Shown piece after piece: positions 20,306 through 31,180 of a stretch of 64,000 nucleotides of DNA. Position numbers and translations under genes: made by a program. Within the stretch, counting starts at the first letter, position 1. Each line of letters opens with the position of its first letter. The notes under the pieces are model-generated. The model saw only the letters and a program-made list of their open reading frames with translations, had not been told where the DNA came from and did not search any database. This DNA is from Trichormus sp. M33_DOE_039 (lineage in GTDB: Bacteria > Cyanobacteriota > Cyanobacteriia > Cyanobacteriales > Nostocaceae): the NCBI GenBank assembly GCA_015296085.1, contig DVDT01000055.1, forward strand, positions 34,021 to 98,020, read 5' to 3'.

Positions 20306-23300
20306 TTATTGCCATTCACCCTGTAAAGTGAAAGCTGCCCAGTAATATGGCGCAGAGTAGTTTTGACTTTGCGACATTTCTATTTGTGCTGCTCTGAGTG
20401 CTGCCGCAGGTTTCAAGCCATCTTGTAACATCTTCTGATAAAAATTTTTCATCAGTATAGAGGTTGCCTCATCGTCCACATTCCACAAACTCACGACAAC
20501 TCTGGGACTACCAGCATACATAAAGCCTCTGGTTAAGCCAACTAATCCTTCTCCTCTGACTTGTTCGCCTAAGCCAGTTTGACAGGCACTCAAAACAACT
20601 AGTTGGGCTGAGAGTTTGAGATTAAAAATATCATGCAGACGCAAAAAGCCATTTTGGGGATTGCCTGTTTGATCAAACAATGACAAAACTAATCCTGATA
20701 ACTCTGGATGTACGGTGTTGAGGATGCCATGAGTGGCAAAATGGATAATTCGGTATTGGCTCAAGTCTTGATTCAGTGCTGTTTCCCTGTTCGCGGCAAA
20801 GTCTAATGCCTGCTTTCTAATACTAGGCGATACCAGTTTGAGAATTTGCTCGGCTTCTTGGCGGGTAAATGGTAAACGATCAAAAGTAATATTGAATTCT
20901 TTGACAGAACGTGTTAATTGCTGCTGAGATATCTGTTGACTGTATTGAGAAGATTGCTGTTTTTCTGACTGAATACGCTGATCATCATGGGAAAATATGG
21001 GATCAGCAATCACAGCTAACATCTTAGAAGGTGTTTGGCGATGGGTTATTTGTTGCCTCAGAATGGCGATTGTAGATGCTGACGGCAAATTGATAATTTC
21101 ATGACGCGTTGCCAATGGCTGAGGTGAGTCTGGGAGGCTCAAGGCGGCAAACGGTACATATTGCAAAGCTCCATGACTCACAATTACTAAACGTTGCGGT
21201 TGGAGCTGCTGGGCTACTGGTGCGAGTATGAGCTGAGATAAAACAGACGCAGTTTTGGCTGTGTTTGCTCTTTGAATTGGGCTGGTGATACTCTTGCGGA
21301 ACTGTCGCGCCGCCAGTTCTATGTCTGCACGTTTAGGTAATTCATAACTAGTTATAGTTTTTTTGGTAACTGCCCAAAGATAGCTACGCTCTTCCCCTAG
21401 GTAATATTCTAAAAGCAGGGTGTTATCATCCAGCACTGAAGACTGAATTTGTTTTACAGACAGCGATTGGGGTTGAGTCAAAGCTGCATAACCAGGACTA
21501 GCGGTGCGAATCTGTGCTTGCAATTGTTGATATTTTTCCAACAGTTCGGCAATTTTTTTTTCTAAAGCTGGCGTTTGATTCTGCTTATCAGTTAATGACT
21601 GTATCCGCAGCTTTTCTAAAGCATTCAGTTCTTGTTGCAATGCGCGTTCTGCTGCTAGTAATTTTGGATCTACGCCTTGACGGATATCTGCATTAGCTTC
21701 CGTCAGCAGATCCAAAAGACTCCGAGCGCGGGCTTGTTCACTTACTTGTAATGCTAGTGCATCGTAACCTTTGGATGGTTGTTGTTGGTGCAGGCGCATT
21801 AACAAATCAATGTAAAACTCATAATACTTCTGTACAGTGGCAAAGTAGGAAGTACGCAGTTGTTGACTACTAACTCTGGTACGTATATCTTCAATAATTT
21901 TAATAGTTGTCTCGATATTGGTGCGAGAGGCGTTGAGATTACCTTGATTGCGGAAGGCTATCGCTATATTGTAAAGTGTTTCTGCTTTCCCTGCCAAGTC
22001 TCCCAATTCTTGCCGTAAATTCAATTCCCGACGGTAATTTCGAATTGCCTGTTGAGGGTTTCCAGATAAATTGTAAGCTTTGCCAATATTACCAATAACA
22101 TTAGCTTCCGCATTCTTAATTCCTAGTTTTTTAAACTTATGGACTGACTGATTTAATGAATCTAAAGCTTGAGAATAATCTGCTTTTGATAAATACACCC
22201 TGCCTAAAAGAGCAAGAGCAGAAGCTTCCATAAAACTGTCTTGTTGTTTTTTCGCCAACAATAAACTCTGCTCGGCAGTAGCTAAGGCTTGAGGATAATC
22301 TGACAATGATTCATAAACTCTAATAATTCCTGTCAGTGTAGTGAATTCCTGCAAATGCCCTCCCAACTCCTGCCACAATTGCAAAGCTTGTTTGTAATAA
22401 TTCAGTGCTTCTTGATGATTTGCTGCTGCTTGATAAACGCTACCAACATGATCAAGAGTTTGAGCTATACTGCTGCGGTCTTGTACTATCTGAAATATTT
22501 CTAAAGCTTGGTTATAAGTTTGCAGACTTAGTTGATAATCACCTAGCGATTTATAAACTCTGGCAATATAGCTGAGTGTATTCGCTTCTCCTTGACGCTC
22601 TTTGAGTTGCCGTTGCAAAGTTATTGCTTGGTTATACAAATCTAAGGCTTTTTGATACTCTCCTAATGATTCGTAAATTTCAGCCATGTTACTCAGAGTA
22701 AAAGCCTCTCTAGAAGAGAATTTATTAGCTCGCTGTAAAATTAATGCTTGGGTTAGTGAGTCGAGTGCTTGCTGTTTTCTACCTAACCTATTGTAAATAA
22801 AACTCATTTGTTCTAAGACTTCAGCCTCATCATAACTATTTTGTGATTTTTGTAGTAATGAACGGGCTTGATGTAAATAGTCTAAGCCCTGCTCATAATC
22901 CCCAATAGCTGAATCTGTGCTGCTTAGAGCCATAAAAGTTATCACTTGGCTACTAATATTAATTCCTGGTGTAGTTTTTTGCAATTCCAGTAATAAATTA
23001 AAAACTGCTTGAGCTTTTTGATTTTCACCTAATGATGTATATAGTAAACCAATCAAGTTAAGTGTATCAATTTCACCTATTGAATTTTTAGTTTGGCGTT
23101 GAATTTCTAGAGCTTGATTTAAGGCATCTAGTGCCTTTTTAGCCTCTCCCAGTTGCATATAAGCTTGCCCAATAGTTTGGAGAGTATCAGCTTGTCCTAT
23201 TAAATCTTTCTGAGAAACTTGCAGTGATAGTGCTTGATGATAAGAATCTAGTGCTTTTTTACTTTCACCTAAACTGAAATATATTCTGCCAATACTAATA

Positions 23301-23929
23301 AATATTTGAGATATAAAATCATTTTTTTTCTCTGCTTGAAATAATGATAAAGCTTGCTTGTAATATGTTAGTGCTGTTAATTTATCATCTAATCGAAAGT
23401 AAGAATTAGCGATTGATTGAAGTGCAATAGCTTCTTCAAAGCGGTTTTTAAGTTCACGTCTAATTACTAGTACTTGACGATAGTATGTTAATGCTTTTTG
23501 CTGCTCATTTTGTAGATGGTAAATAGTACCAATACGGAAAAGAGTGGTTGCTGCTTCAGGACGCGCGCCTAGTTGTTGCCAAATTTCCAATGCTTGCAAG
23601 TATTTAGCAAGTGCTTCTTTGCGAGAGATGACTGTTCCTTGTTGAAAGAGTTTGTCTGCTGCTTGTAATAAATTTTTGCCTTGTATATAGCTTGGCTGAT
23701 TTTCGGTATTAACTTGGTTTGTTTTAGAAGTAAGTACCTGCACTAATCTCAAATTTTTTGCATGCACGGCTATTCCACTTGATGCAAAAAAAATTACAGT
23801 AAAAATTAGTAAAAATAGAGTATTTTTGTGGAAAAACTGACTCAATCGGCATTTCATTGAATGTTTGCCTTTTTTCATCAAACTGGATACACTGCCACTG
23901 CATTTTAACTTTTGATACAGCTTTGTCAA
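20306..23929 (-). CDS. TPR-CHAT protein (caspase-like peptidase domain)
   Basis: This 1,207-residue protein has an N-terminal hydrophobic segment (about residues 36-56, ending near VHA) that looks like a signal peptide or anchor. A long array of about 14 TPR/Kinesin-light-chain-type repeats (residues about 85-690), a helical coiled linker and a C-terminal CHAT domain follow. The CHAT catalytic dyad is visible as HFATHG (near residue 1065) and [11 protein letters not shown] (near 1115), followed by [15 protein letters not shown] and [14 protein letters not shown] proteins are clan CD peptidases; many act in programmed-death or defence circuits triggered through the TPR sensor part. The target is unknown. 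The next gene upstream (24117-26381) encodes another TPR protein and may be a partner. Confidence 0.88.
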   Translation of the reverse strand: MTKLYQKLKCSGSVSSLMKKGKHSMKCRLSQFFHKNTLFLLIFTVIFFASSGIAVHAKNLRLVQVLTSKTNQVNTENQPSYIQGKNLLQAADKLFQQGTVISRKEALAKYLQALEIWQQLGARPEAATTLFRIGTIYHLQNEQQKALTYYRQVLVIRRELKNRFEEAIALQSIANSYFRLDDKLTALTYYKQALSLFQAEKKNDFISQIFISIGRIYFSLGESKKALDSYHQALSLQVSQKDLIGQADTLQTIGQAYMQLGEAKKALDALNQALEIQRQTKNSIGEIDTLNLIGLLYTSLGENQKAQAVFNLLLELQKTTPGINISSQVITFMALSSTDSAIGDYEQGLDYLHQARSLLQKSQNSYDEAEVLEQMSFIYNRLGRKQQALDSLTQALILQRANKFSSREAFTLSNMAEIYESLGEYQKALDLYNQAITLQRQLKERQGEANTLSYIARVYKSLGDYQLSLQTYNQALEIFQIVQDRSSIAQTLDHVGSVYQAAANHQEALNYYKQALQLWQELGGHLQEFTTLTGIIRVYESLSDYPQALATAEQSLLLAKKQQDSFMEASALALLGRVYLSKADYSQALDSLNQSVHKFKKLGIKNAEANVIGNIGKAYNLSGNPQQAIRNYRRELNLRQELGDLAGKAETLYNIAIAFRNQGNLNASRTNIETTIKIIEDIRTRVSSQQLRTSYFATVQKYYEFYIDLLMRLHQQQPSKGYDALALQVSEQARARSLLDLLTEANADIRQGVDPKLLAAERALQQELNALEKLRIQSLTDKQNQTPALEKKIAELLEKYQQLQAQIRTASPGYAALTQPQSLSVKQIQSSVLDDNTLLLEYYLGEERSYLWAVTKKTITSYELPKRADIELAARQFRKSITSPIQRANTAKTASVLSQLILAPVAQQLQPQRLVIVSHGALQYVPFAALSLPDSPQPLATRHEIINLPSASTIAILRQQITHRQTPSKMLAVIADPIFSHDDQRIQSEKQQSSQYSQQISQQQLTRSVKEFNITFDRLPFTRQEAEQILKLVSPSIRKQALDFAANRETALNQDLSQYRIIHFATHGILNTVHPELSGLVLSLFDQTGNPQNGFLRLHDIFNLKLSAQLVVLSACQTGLGEQVRGEGLVGLTRGFMYAGSPRVVVSLWNVDDEATSILMKNFYQKMLQDGLKPAAALRAAQIEMSQSQNYSAPYYWAAFTLQGEWQ

Positions 23930-24022
23930 TTTAATAGTTAATTTATATCAAGTTCTATTGATTACTTATAATGTGATACGATTCAGTTAAGAGAATATAG
24001 TATGAGCGAGTATAGTTTTTAG

Positions 24023-24040
24023 TAAGGACTTTAGTCCTTA
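24023..24040. repeat. Hairpin TAAGGACT-tt-AGTCCTTA
   Basis: A perfect 8-bp inverted repeat with a 2-nt loop lies between two minus-strand TPR genes. It may terminate the upstream gene or be a copy of a common cyanobacterial palindromic repeat. Confidence 0.5.
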
Positions 24041-24116
24041 TTTTAATTCTCTATGAAGTTGCACCAAATAAATGATGTGGAGATGTTATATGCAAAGTCT
24101 CTAAAGTGCATCTTCA

Positions 24117-26381
24117 TTAAGAAACGGTATTACCTTTGGATTCGTTAGTCGCTCTTGGAGGTTTGGGGTTTATTAATTTCCTAAAATCTTCATTATCGGC
24201 AATTTCATCAAAATCTATATCATTGGTAGCGTCTTCTTGATATCTAGGATTGAGATTAATTGCTTGTTGCAAATTTTCTAAAGCCAAATCCACTTGTCTT
24301 TGGAGTGCATAACAAGCAGCTTTGTTATAGAAAGCACTAGCATAATCTGGTTTAATTGCTAATGCTTTATCAAAGGCAATAATGGCTTCATCGTCCTTAC
24401 CTAATCTAACAAGAGTATAACCGCGTTTATCCCAAATTTTGGGAGATTCTGGTTGAAATTTCAAGGCTTCATCAAAAGAAGTGATTGCTTCTTCATATTG
24501 TTCTAATTCTATTAATGCTAAACCGCGATTTGTCCAAGCCACTGCATCTTCTGGTTTGATTTTTATAGCTTGATCAAAAGATTTAAAAGCGTCTTGGTGT
24601 CGTAGTAAATAACCAAAAGCAACACCGCGATCGCACCATGCTTGATGATACTCTGGCTGAATTTTAATCGCACGATTGTACGATGCGATCGCTTGTTTAT
24701 AACGTTTCAATCTAGCAAAAGTAAGACCACATTTAAACCAGAGGATAGCATCATCAGGGTTGATTTTTACTGCTTGCTCATAAGCTGCGATCGCCTCTGC
24801 ATATTGCTTTTGGGAAAAGAAGTTATCTCCCTGCTGGATATAATCATCAGATGTGAATTTTGGCAGGTCGTTTTCTGTTGCTGGCTGAGGTGCTGGCGAT
24901 GATGTTCCTATCGTAATTACCGCAGGTTTAGCTTCTGCTAATTCTTGTAAAATTACATTTTTGCGCTGTTGAGCATCTAATTGCAATTCCGATAGTTGTG
25001 AAACAAACTCTGTTTCTAATTTCTCTAATTTTTCTAGAATCAGTAATTTTTGCTGTTGAGCATTGAATTGCAATTCTGAAAATTGTGAAACAAAATCTGA
25101 ACCTGATTTTTCTAAATCTTCTAAAATTTGCTCTTGGCGATTTTGAGCACCTATCTGTAATTCAGCTAGCTGAGATGCAAACTCTGATTTCAGCTTTCTT
25201 AACTCTTGTTGAATTTGTAACTGTGATTCACTTATTTGGGTTTTAAATAAATTTTCTAATTCTTGGAGATTTTGTAATATCCTATCTTTTTGGGTGTTAA
25301 CTTCTGACTGGGAGTTAGATAATTGCTGTGTAAACTCTGCTTGTATCTTTGTTAAATTCTCCCACAGAATATCTTTGTGTCTTTGAGTATCTTCTGTCAG
25401 TCCTAATATTTGAGACTGGAATTGAACTTCTATGGCTTGGATGTTTTCTAATTTGATATTTTTTTGCTGCTGTACATCTGACTGTAATGTAGATAGCTGC
25501 TCATTAAATTCTGTTTGTAAATTATTCAAACCTGCAATTATATTATTTTGCTGCTGTTGAGTATCAGCATATAAATTTCCTAGTTGCGTATTAAATTCTA
25601 ACTTGGATGTATCTAAATTTTCTAAAATTAATCCCTGGTGACTTACAACATCTTTTTGTAATTCAGTCAGTTGATTGACAAATCCTGATTCCATCTTGTC
25701 TATATTTGTTAGAGTTATATCTCTTTTTTGTTGCGTATCTAACTCTAATTGAGACAGATGGCTAGCGAAATCAGATACTAAACTTTCAATTTTCGTTTGA
25801 AAATTTGCGACTTCCGAAGATATTTTGGCTAAATTATCAGCCTTGGCTTGCAAGATTTCTGATGTTACAAGAGATAAATTATCTTGCTCCGTTATGATTT
25901 TTTGCTGTAAGTTTTCTGCTTCTCTTTCTAAAGCGCGAGTAATTCCTTTCGCTTCTTGAATGAGATTTTCCGCATCTTGCTTAACTAGTGTTAGTTGTCC
26001 TTCCAGTTTCTCCACGCCTTGTAACTGTGACATGGCCCTATCAACAATTTCACGGATAGCCACCCGTCGCAGTAGCCAAAATAAAGCAATCATCGCTACT
26101 GGAAATAAACTCAAGATAACTAACCAAATATTCAACAGAATAGTTGTCCGACTAAAAGCTTGCTCAAAATCAGCTTTTATCTGCTCTAAAACCCGTTTTT
26201 CCGTTTGCAGTTGGCTTAATGTTTGTCCTGGTTGATTCGGTATGGCTTGAGCAGTAATTTGTTGACGAGAAGTGGATGGTGTCGTTTGTCCACTACTGAA
26301 CTCAGCGGACAGCAGCAAGGGTGAAAAGACGATGACACTTTTCAAAACGAGGGATAATACAAATTTATTGTTGCTCTTCAT
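24117..26381 (-). CDS. Membrane-anchored coiled-coil TPR protein
   Basis: This is a roughly 754-residue protein. An N-terminal signal-like segment (VLSLVLKSVIVFSPLLLS) and a second transmembrane helix (about residues 85-108, LLNIWLVILSLFPVAMIALF) are followed by a long coiled coil. In it a roughly 30-residue unit repeats about ten times (FxxQLSxLQxDxQQQKxxILExL). A Pro/Ala hinge and six TPR motifs (about residues 545-745) with typical ALKFQPESPKIWDKRGY-like repeats end the protein. The protein could span from membrane to cytoplasm as a scaffold. I prefer the ATG at 26381 over the one three codons earlier. It precedes the TPR-CHAT gene on the same strand, with about 187 bp between them. Confidence 0.7.
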   Translation of the reverse strand: MKSNNKFVLSLVLKSVIVFSPLLLSAEFSSGQTTPSTSRQQITAQAIPNQPGQTLSQLQTEKRVLEQIKADFEQAFSRTTILLNIWLVILSLFPVAMIALFWLLRRVAIREIVDRAMSQLQGVEKLEGQLTLVKQDAENLIQEAKGITRALEREAENLQQKIITEQDNLSLVTSEILQAKADNLAKISSEVANFQTKIESLVSDFASHLSQLELDTQQKRDITLTNIDKMESGFVNQLTELQKDVVSHQGLILENLDTSKLEFNTQLGNLYADTQQQQNNIIAGLNNLQTEFNEQLSTLQSDVQQQKNIKLENIQAIEVQFQSQILGLTEDTQRHKDILWENLTKIQAEFTQQLSNSQSEVNTQKDRILQNLQELENLFKTQISESQLQIQQELRKLKSEFASQLAELQIGAQNRQEQILEDLEKSGSDFVSQFSELQFNAQQQKLLILEKLEKLETEFVSQLSELQLDAQQRKNVILQELAEAKPAVITIGTSSPAPQPATENDLPKFTSDDYIQQGDNFFSQKQYAEAIAAYEQAVKINPDDAILWFKCGLTFARLKRYKQAIASYNRAIKIQPEYHQAWCDRGVAFGYLLRHQDAFKSFDQAIKIKPEDAVAWTNRGLALIELEQYEEAITSFDEALKFQPESPKIWDKRGYTLVRLGKDDEAIIAFDKALAIKPDYASAFYNKAACYALQRQVDLALENLQQAINLNPRYQEDATNDIDFDEIADNEDFRKLINPKPPRATNESKGNTVS

Positions 26382-26508
26382 CACAACCATCCTGATGTGT
26401 TAGTCAGTTTTTGCGGTGTGCTTATCTCCTAATCTATAACAGAAACACAGGTGATAGGTGACAGTTAACAGGCGATCGCTTATTTACTGAAAATTACGTA
26501 GTAATTTA

Positions 26509-27249
26509 TTATACAATTAACAGCGAAGCCAAAAGCTCAGGACAAGATAAATGTGGGCAATGTCCAGAATCTAGCTCAATAGCATCGACCCCTAAACGCT
26601 GGCGTACAGCATAGCGTGACCATACTGGAGATAGGATTCTATCTTTGGTGCAAACAATATATTTACACTCAATTGAAGGTAAAGCTTTGAGTGGATTTGG
26701 TTCATAAACATAAGCCATAGACTGTTGTAAACGACTTTTCGAGATTGCCCATTGTGCTACATCCGGTTGACAATCATGGAGGAATAAATCCATTAATACT
26801 GCTTTGTCAGTAAAGTCTCTTCCCAGTGATGCTGGTTCATACATCTGAGGCTCAGAATGAAATTGTTCCAGTTGACTGGGGTCTTGTGGCTGGTAATTTA
26901 AGGATTTGAGCGTATCAGCATCAAGATGATGGGAAAATTGGTCGAGTGTACTAATTCCAGGATACGGAATTAGCGCAGCCACAAATACTAGTTGACGCAC
27001 TTTTACCGCTTCTGCAACTAGGGTAATGATAGTCCCAGCCATTGAGTGACCAACTAGGATAATATCTTCATCAGTTTTTGGCAGTGCTTCAATTACCGTA
27101 TCCGCAAATTGGGACAAAGTCGCAGAAGCATTGTCAATGGGTAAATCCATTGCTACGGTTTTGTGACCCTGCGCTGCTAAGTAGGGAATGAGTAAATCCC
27201 AACACCAGCTACCTTGGAATGCACCGTGAACTAAACAAAAAAGACTCAT
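26509..27249 (-). CDS. Alpha/beta hydrolase (MES/hydroxynitrile-lyase-like esterase)
   Basis: This 246-residue alpha/beta hydrolase opens with SLFCLVHGAFQGSWCW (oxyanion-hole HGAxxG), has the nucleophile elbow GHSMAG at about residues 77-82, and a catalytic His in ELDSGHCPHLS near the end. The acid is probably the Asp in CTKDRILSP. This pattern resembles plant salicylate-binding/methyl-esterase type proteins and their bacterial relatives. The substrate is unknown. I chose ATG 27249 because the 15 residues upstream are translated from an intergenic GGGAATGGGGAATGG-type repeat. Confidence 0.78.
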   Translation of the reverse strand: MSLFCLVHGAFQGSWCWDLLIPYLAAQGHKTVAMDLPIDNASATLSQFADTVIEALPKTDEDIILVGHSMAGTIITLVAEAVKVRQLVFVAALIPYPGISTLDQFSHHLDADTLKSLNYQPQDPSQLEQFHSEPQMYEPASLGRDFTDKAVLMDLFLHDCQPDVAQWAISKSRLQQSMAYVYEPNPLKALPSIECKYIVCTKDRILSPVWSRYAVRQRLGVDAIELDSGHCPHLSCPELLASLLIV

Positions 27250-27458
27250 AAACAGGAAACGGGAATGGGGAATGGTAAAAAATAAGCCACCCATTCGTTA
27301 GAGAAGTTTAACAGTATCATCATCCATAATGGATGCTCTCTATCAACCAGATCCTACCTGTTACCTCTGATCTGTCACCTGTCCCCAATCCTTGCCATGA
27401 ACATTCCTGTAATGGTAACGTCTACAAGTTCGCACAGAGTAGAAGCATTTCTCAAACC

Positions 27459-29492
27459 ATGAAGCGTAGACAAAAAGTAGCCTCACTGATTAGTCTTACC
27501 TTAATCTCTGGCTACCTCGTACCAAATACCGCTATCATCGCCGCCCCACCCAGAAGTCCAGACAAAACTATTAATTGTGAAATTTTAGTTGTAGGTGGCG
27601 GACTCTCCGGTGTAGCTACAGCTTATGAGGGTTTGTTAGCCGGAAAAAGGGTTTGCTTAACAGAAATCACTGACTGGTTAGGAGGACAAATTTCTTCACA
27701 AGGAACATCTGCATTAGATGAACGACCAACTCAACGCAGTCGCCAGTTTTATTCTCGTGGCTATCTAGAACTACGCAACCGTATCCAAAAAAAATACGGT
27801 GAACTCAACCCTGGAGACTGTTGGGTAAGTGATTCCTGTTTTCTACCGCGAGATGCTCATACAATTCTGGAGCAAATGCTCAAGGATGCGGAAAAACGGG
27901 GTAAAGGTAAGTTGGAATGGTTTCCCAACACAGTAATTAAAGAGTTAGAAGTCTCTGGGAAAAATAATAATACCAGTGGACAGTTAATTAATAGCGCGAT
28001 CGCTATCCAACATCAACCAGCAAAAGGCGCACCACCCCTCAACACCTTTCCCCTATCACAAACAATAGACGACGCTTATCGCTACAACAACTCGTCTCGC
28101 TTCACTAAAACTATTATTCGTTTCGTCCCTAAGCAAACTAAAGGTAAAGTACCCTGGTATGTTGTAGACGCTAGTGAAACCGGAGAGATTATTGCTTTAG
28201 CTGATGTCCCCTACCGCTTAGGTATTGATGGACGCTCCTTCCTAGAACCCTCTTCTTCTAGCAACAGCAATGACCCCTACTGCACTCAAGGATTTACCTA
28301 CACCTTTGCAATGGAGGCCACTAAAGACCCGCAGCCGCAGAAAATGCCGCCCTATTATCTGCAATACTCTCCTTACTTCAGCTATGAGTTAGAGCGGTTA
28401 GCCGATTTTGGCTTAGTATTTACCTATCGTCGCATTTGGAGTCCCAACCAAGGACAACCCACTACCTTCAGAGGAGTCAACTTTACCGCCCCCACTCCAG
28501 GGGATATATCCATGCAAAACTGGACTTGGGGTAATGACTACCGACCTGGGACTGCCAAGGATAATCTAGTCTATACTCGCCAGCAGTTGCAAGCTAGAGG
28601 ACAATTAAAACCCGGTGGTTGGATGGGTGGACTCAGAACAGAAACTTTTCGGAAAGCCGAAGAACACGCCCTTTCTTACTATTACTGGCTAGTAGCTGGA
28701 ACAACCGACTCCCAATTAGGAACGGGTGTGAAAAAGCAACAAACCAATAACCGCTTTTTATCTGGTTTAAATTCCCCAATGGGGACGGTGCATGGCTTAT
28801 CTAAATATCCCTATATGCGGGAAGGGCGACGTATCATCGGCCGTCCCAGTTGGGGTCAACCAGGAGGTTTTACTATTTGGGAAATAGATATTTCCCGCCG
28901 CAACTACAACGATGAATATTACCGCAAAACTCTGCCGGCCAATATGTATCGTCAGTTAACAGCCGCATTGGCAGGTTTAGAAGCCACATCGGTAATTGCT
29001 GGTCAAGTTTCGCCAGATAAAGCTATGCGTCGCACTCGTTCTACTATTTTCCCTGATGCTGTGGGTATTGGTCACTATGCCATTGACTTTCATCCTTGTA
29101 TGACGAAAAGCCCACCAGAAGCAGCCGGTAATACAGAACGACCAGGAGAAAGACGCGGCGGCGGACAAGCTTATCCCTTCCAAATTGCACTGAGGGCAAT
29201 GATTCCCCAAAAAGTTGACAATTTAATCGTCGGTGGTAAAAGTATTGCTACCAGTCATATAGCGGCGGCGGCTTACCGGGTTCATTCCTTTGAATGGTCT
29301 GCTGGCGCGGCGGCTGGAACGGTTGCAGCTTTTGCCCTCAAAAATAACATCCCACCTTACCAACTAGTAGATGATTTGCCCAAGTCAGAACCGCAACTAC
29401 AAGCTTTGAAACGTCTATTAGAAAAGAATGGCAATCCCACAGCTTTTCCTGATACTTCCATTTTTAATCAAAACTGGGAAGATTGGCGGTAG
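27459..29492 (+). CDS. Secreted FAD-dependent oxidoreductase
   Basis: This 677-residue protein has an N-terminal signal peptide (KRRQKVASLISLTLISGYLV, cleavage near IAAP). An FAD-binding Rossmann motif (ILVVGGGLSGVATAYEGLLAG) follows, and the C-terminal conserved block NLIVGGKSIATSHIAAAA would complete the FAD site. The middle is long and aromatic-rich. It belongs to the FAD_oxidored group (xanthan-lyase-like flavoproteins). Substrate unknown; export of the folded flavoprotein would normally imply Tat, but no twin-arginine consensus is obvious beyond KRRQK. I chose ATG 27459 over an earlier ATG at 27333 because the extra 42 residues precede the signal peptide. A terminator follows. Confidence 0.75.
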   Translation: MKRRQKVASLISLTLISGYLVPNTAIIAAPPRSPDKTINCEILVVGGGLSGVATAYEGLLAGKRVCLTEITDWLGGQISSQGTSALDERPTQRSRQFYSRGYLELRNRIQKKYGELNPGDCWVSDSCFLPRDAHTILEQMLKDAEKRGKGKLEWFPNTVIKELEVSGKNNNTSGQLINSAIAIQHQPAKGAPPLNTFPLSQTIDDAYRYNNSSRFTKTIIRFVPKQTKGKVPWYVVDASETGEIIALADVPYRLGIDGRSFLEPSSSSNSNDPYCTQGFTYTFAMEATKDPQPQKMPPYYLQYSPYFSYELERLADFGLVFTYRRIWSPNQGQPTTFRGVNFTAPTPGDISMQNWTWGNDYRPGTAKDNLVYTRQQLQARGQLKPGGWMGGLRTETFRKAEEHALSYYYWLVAGTTDSQLGTGVKKQQTNNRFLSGLNSPMGTVHGLSKYPYMREGRRIIGRPSWGQPGGFTIWEIDISRRNYNDEYYRKTLPANMYRQLTAALAGLEATSVIAGQVSPDKAMRRTRSTIFPDAVGIGHYAIDFHPCMTKSPPEAAGNTERPGERRGGGQAYPFQIALRAMIPQKVDNLIVGGKSIATSHIAAAAYRVHSFEWSAGAAAGTVAAFALKNNIPPYQLVDDLPKSEPQLQALKRLLEKNGNPTAFPDTSIFNQNWEDWR

Positions 29493-29521
29493 TTATTTGG
29501 TTGGCAATGTGAATAAGAATA

Positions 29522-29548
29522 TCCCCGACTTTTCTAAAAAATCGGGGA
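29522..29548 (+). terminator. Terminator after the FAD oxidoreductase
   Basis: A 7-bp GC-rich stem TCCCCGA / TCGGGGA with an AT-rich 13-nt loop lies 30 bp after the stop codon. There is no long T-run. Confidence 0.5.
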
Positions 29549-29573
29549 GCTAAACCTCTCGATTTTTACAGCA

Positions 29574-29873
29574 TCAAGAACATTCTGGTAAATTTTTATT
29601 GGCGTAATTGCAATCAAAATAAACCAGAGCTTCTCTACTAGAAGAGAATCCCATAGATGTATAGTATGGGTCATTTTCGGGGCTTGCTTCTTGTAACCAA
29701 ATTTTCAAGTAATAAGAGTCACCATTATCACTCTGCCATAATTCATAACGATAGTTACCCCCTGCGCCTTGACTAGTTAAATAGTCAGCTAATGCTGTAT
29801 TAGATGTAGAAACCAGGCTGAGTGTAGTTAAAACAGAAATGGTAGCTAATTTAAATAGTTGGCTTAACTTCAT
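29574..29873 (-). CDS. Small secreted protein, unknown function
   Basis: This 99-residue protein has a clear signal peptide (MKLSQLFKLATISVLTTLSL, cleavage near TALA). The 70-residue mature part is rich in Tyr, Ser and Asp (YRYELWQSDNGDSYYLKIW) and has two cysteines near the C terminus (FDCNYANKNLPECS), which could form a disulfide. I do not recognise a family. It is convergent with the FAD oxidoreductase gene. Confidence 0.6.
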   Translation of the reverse strand: MKLSQLFKLATISVLTTLSLVSTSNTALADYLTSQGAGGNYRYELWQSDNGDSYYLKIWLQEASPENDPYYTSMGFSSSREALVYFDCNYANKNLPECS

Positions 29874-30185
29874 AGATGCACATACAATAAATTCTCTTGT
29901 TCTAGCTTCCTAGACCGATGTATATTTTTCAATCAGTAATCATCGGGAATGTTGTGTGAAGATATCTTGAATGGCGAATGTGCGATCGCTATTGCCCTAT
30001 TTTTTCGCTTTATTGAGGAGCAGACCGATAATTGTATTACTGGGCTACCATACCACAAGGCTTTACCCACACTGCACTGAATGCAAACTAAAATTCTGTG
30101 GACTGTTGACTCTTGACTGTGGACAATGAATTAAACTAATTAGTTGTAATGTAGTTTTGTAAAATTTCGTTGGTTAACTGCTCTT
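29874..30185. other. Intergenic region, nothing coding
   Basis: This 312-bp region separates the divergent small secreted gene and clpS. It contains one HIP1 site and a TTGACT-type short repeat patch near 30100-30125 (GACTGTTGACTCTTGACTGT). I see no gene or RNA in it. Confidence 0.5.
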
Positions 30186-30512
30186 ATGGTTACAAAACTT
30201 TCAGCAGTGGTTTTTGCTATGGGTACAGCACCAACTGTCACTCCCGAAAAAACTAGTCAAACCGTCCGTAAGACTTATCCGAATTATAAGGTAATTGTCT
30301 TAAATGATGACTTTAATACTTTCCAACACGTAGCTGAATGTTTGATCAAGTATATTCCAGGCATGACCAGTGATTTAGCTTGGGATTTAACCAATCAAGT
30401 ACATTATGAAGGGCAAGCGATCGTTTGGGTAGGCCCTCAAGAACCAGCAGAACTGTATCATCAACAGCTGCGTCGGGCTGGGTTAACAATGGCCCCATTA
30501 GAGGCAGCTTAA
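30186..30512 (+). CDS. clpS: ATP-dependent Clp protease adaptor ClpS
   Basis: ClpS binds N-degron substrates and hands them to the ClpA/ClpC unfoldase. The 108-residue protein carries the ClpS core: YPNYKVIVLNDDFNTFQHV (the Asn-Asp-Asp loop and the later His that contact the N-terminal residue) and, further on, VHYEGQAIVWVGPQEPAELYHQQL. The first 25 residues are a flexible tail; an alternative ATG lies 11 codons in. A DUF2103 gene follows after 5 bp, suggesting co-transcription. Confidence 0.93.
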   Translation: MVTKLSAVVFAMGTAPTVTPEKTSQTVRKTYPNYKVIVLNDDFNTFQHVAECLIKYIPGMTSDLAWDLTNQVHYEGQAIVWVGPQEPAELYHQQLRRAGLTMAPLEAA

Positions 30513-30517
30513 ACATC

Positions 30518-30841
30518 ATGGGCAAATCCAGTGCAGACACATCAAAAGCTAATACTCGCAAAGATGCTAGATTAGTCTGGAATCATTCTACTCACCTCCC
30601 CGGTTTGATCCCAATTTTAGAGCGGCTGTGTCAAGAGGATGGAATTCAAACCATTACACCAGGCGTAATTGGCAGAGTTAAAGGTCATGCACCCAAGATA
30701 CTATTGCGTGTGTCTGTACCTATTCGCGGTGGTTACAAAGTTATTGCCAGACAGGGTAAGACTGTGCAAGAGGTGTTTATCCTGACAACGTTAGCGCAGG
30801 ATAAACTCGAAGAAATAATTGCGATCGCCATGAAACAATAA
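30518..30841 (+). CDS. DUF2103 family protein
   Basis: This 107-residue protein has the sequence of the DUF2103 (predicted metal-binding) family: KDARLVWNHSTHLPGLIPIL near the start, then ITPGVIGRVKGHAPKILLRV and VIARQGKTVQEVFI. The conserved His residues (NHSTH) could bind metal or RNA. Function is unknown. I set the start at ATG 30518, just after the clpS stop; a longer in-frame version overlaps clpS and gives non-conserved residues. It is probably co-transcribed with clpS. Confidence 0.75.
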   Translation: MGKSSADTSKANTRKDARLVWNHSTHLPGLIPILERLCQEDGIQTITPGVIGRVKGHAPKILLRVSVPIRGGYKVIARQGKTVQEVFILTTLAQDKLEEIIAIAMKQ

Positions 30842-30856
30842 AAATTGACTATCTAG

Positions 30857-31180
30857 CTATTCTTCAACTCGGTGTACTGCAAATTTATGTAGCGGCAAAC
30901 TCAAAATACATGAGAAAGTTAAAAAATATGACAATGCCGTTGTTATTTTTAACGTCATGAGTAGAGGCTCATAATTGTGGAAAACCATCTTTTCTAGGCC
31001 AAACGCCACACAATAAACAAGCCAGTATGTAAAGCTCATTCTAAACAGAATGATTTCTGTTTCTTGCTGATCATCATTTTTTGTATCTTGGCAATTCCAT
31101 AATAAACCTAAGCCAAGAATACAAGCAAAAAAGGATACAACAACTACAAATTCGTGACACAATAAATTGCTTGCGTGCAT
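30857..31180 (-). CDS. Small membrane protein, unknown function
   Basis: This 107-residue protein has three predicted hydrophobic segments (about residues 10-30, 47-65 and 76-97), an acidic loop after the first (DTKNDDQQETE) and a histidine/basic C terminus. I do not recognise a family. It is convergent with the DUF2103 gene, 15 bp apart. The start ATG at 31180 is followed by HASNLLCHEF and has no obvious strong ribosome-binding site. Confidence 0.5.
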   Translation of the reverse strand: MHASNLLCHEFVVVVSFFACILGLGLLWNCQDTKNDDQQETEIILFRMSFTYWLVYCVAFGLEKMVFHNYEPLLMTLKITTALSYFLTFSCILSLPLHKFAVHRVEE

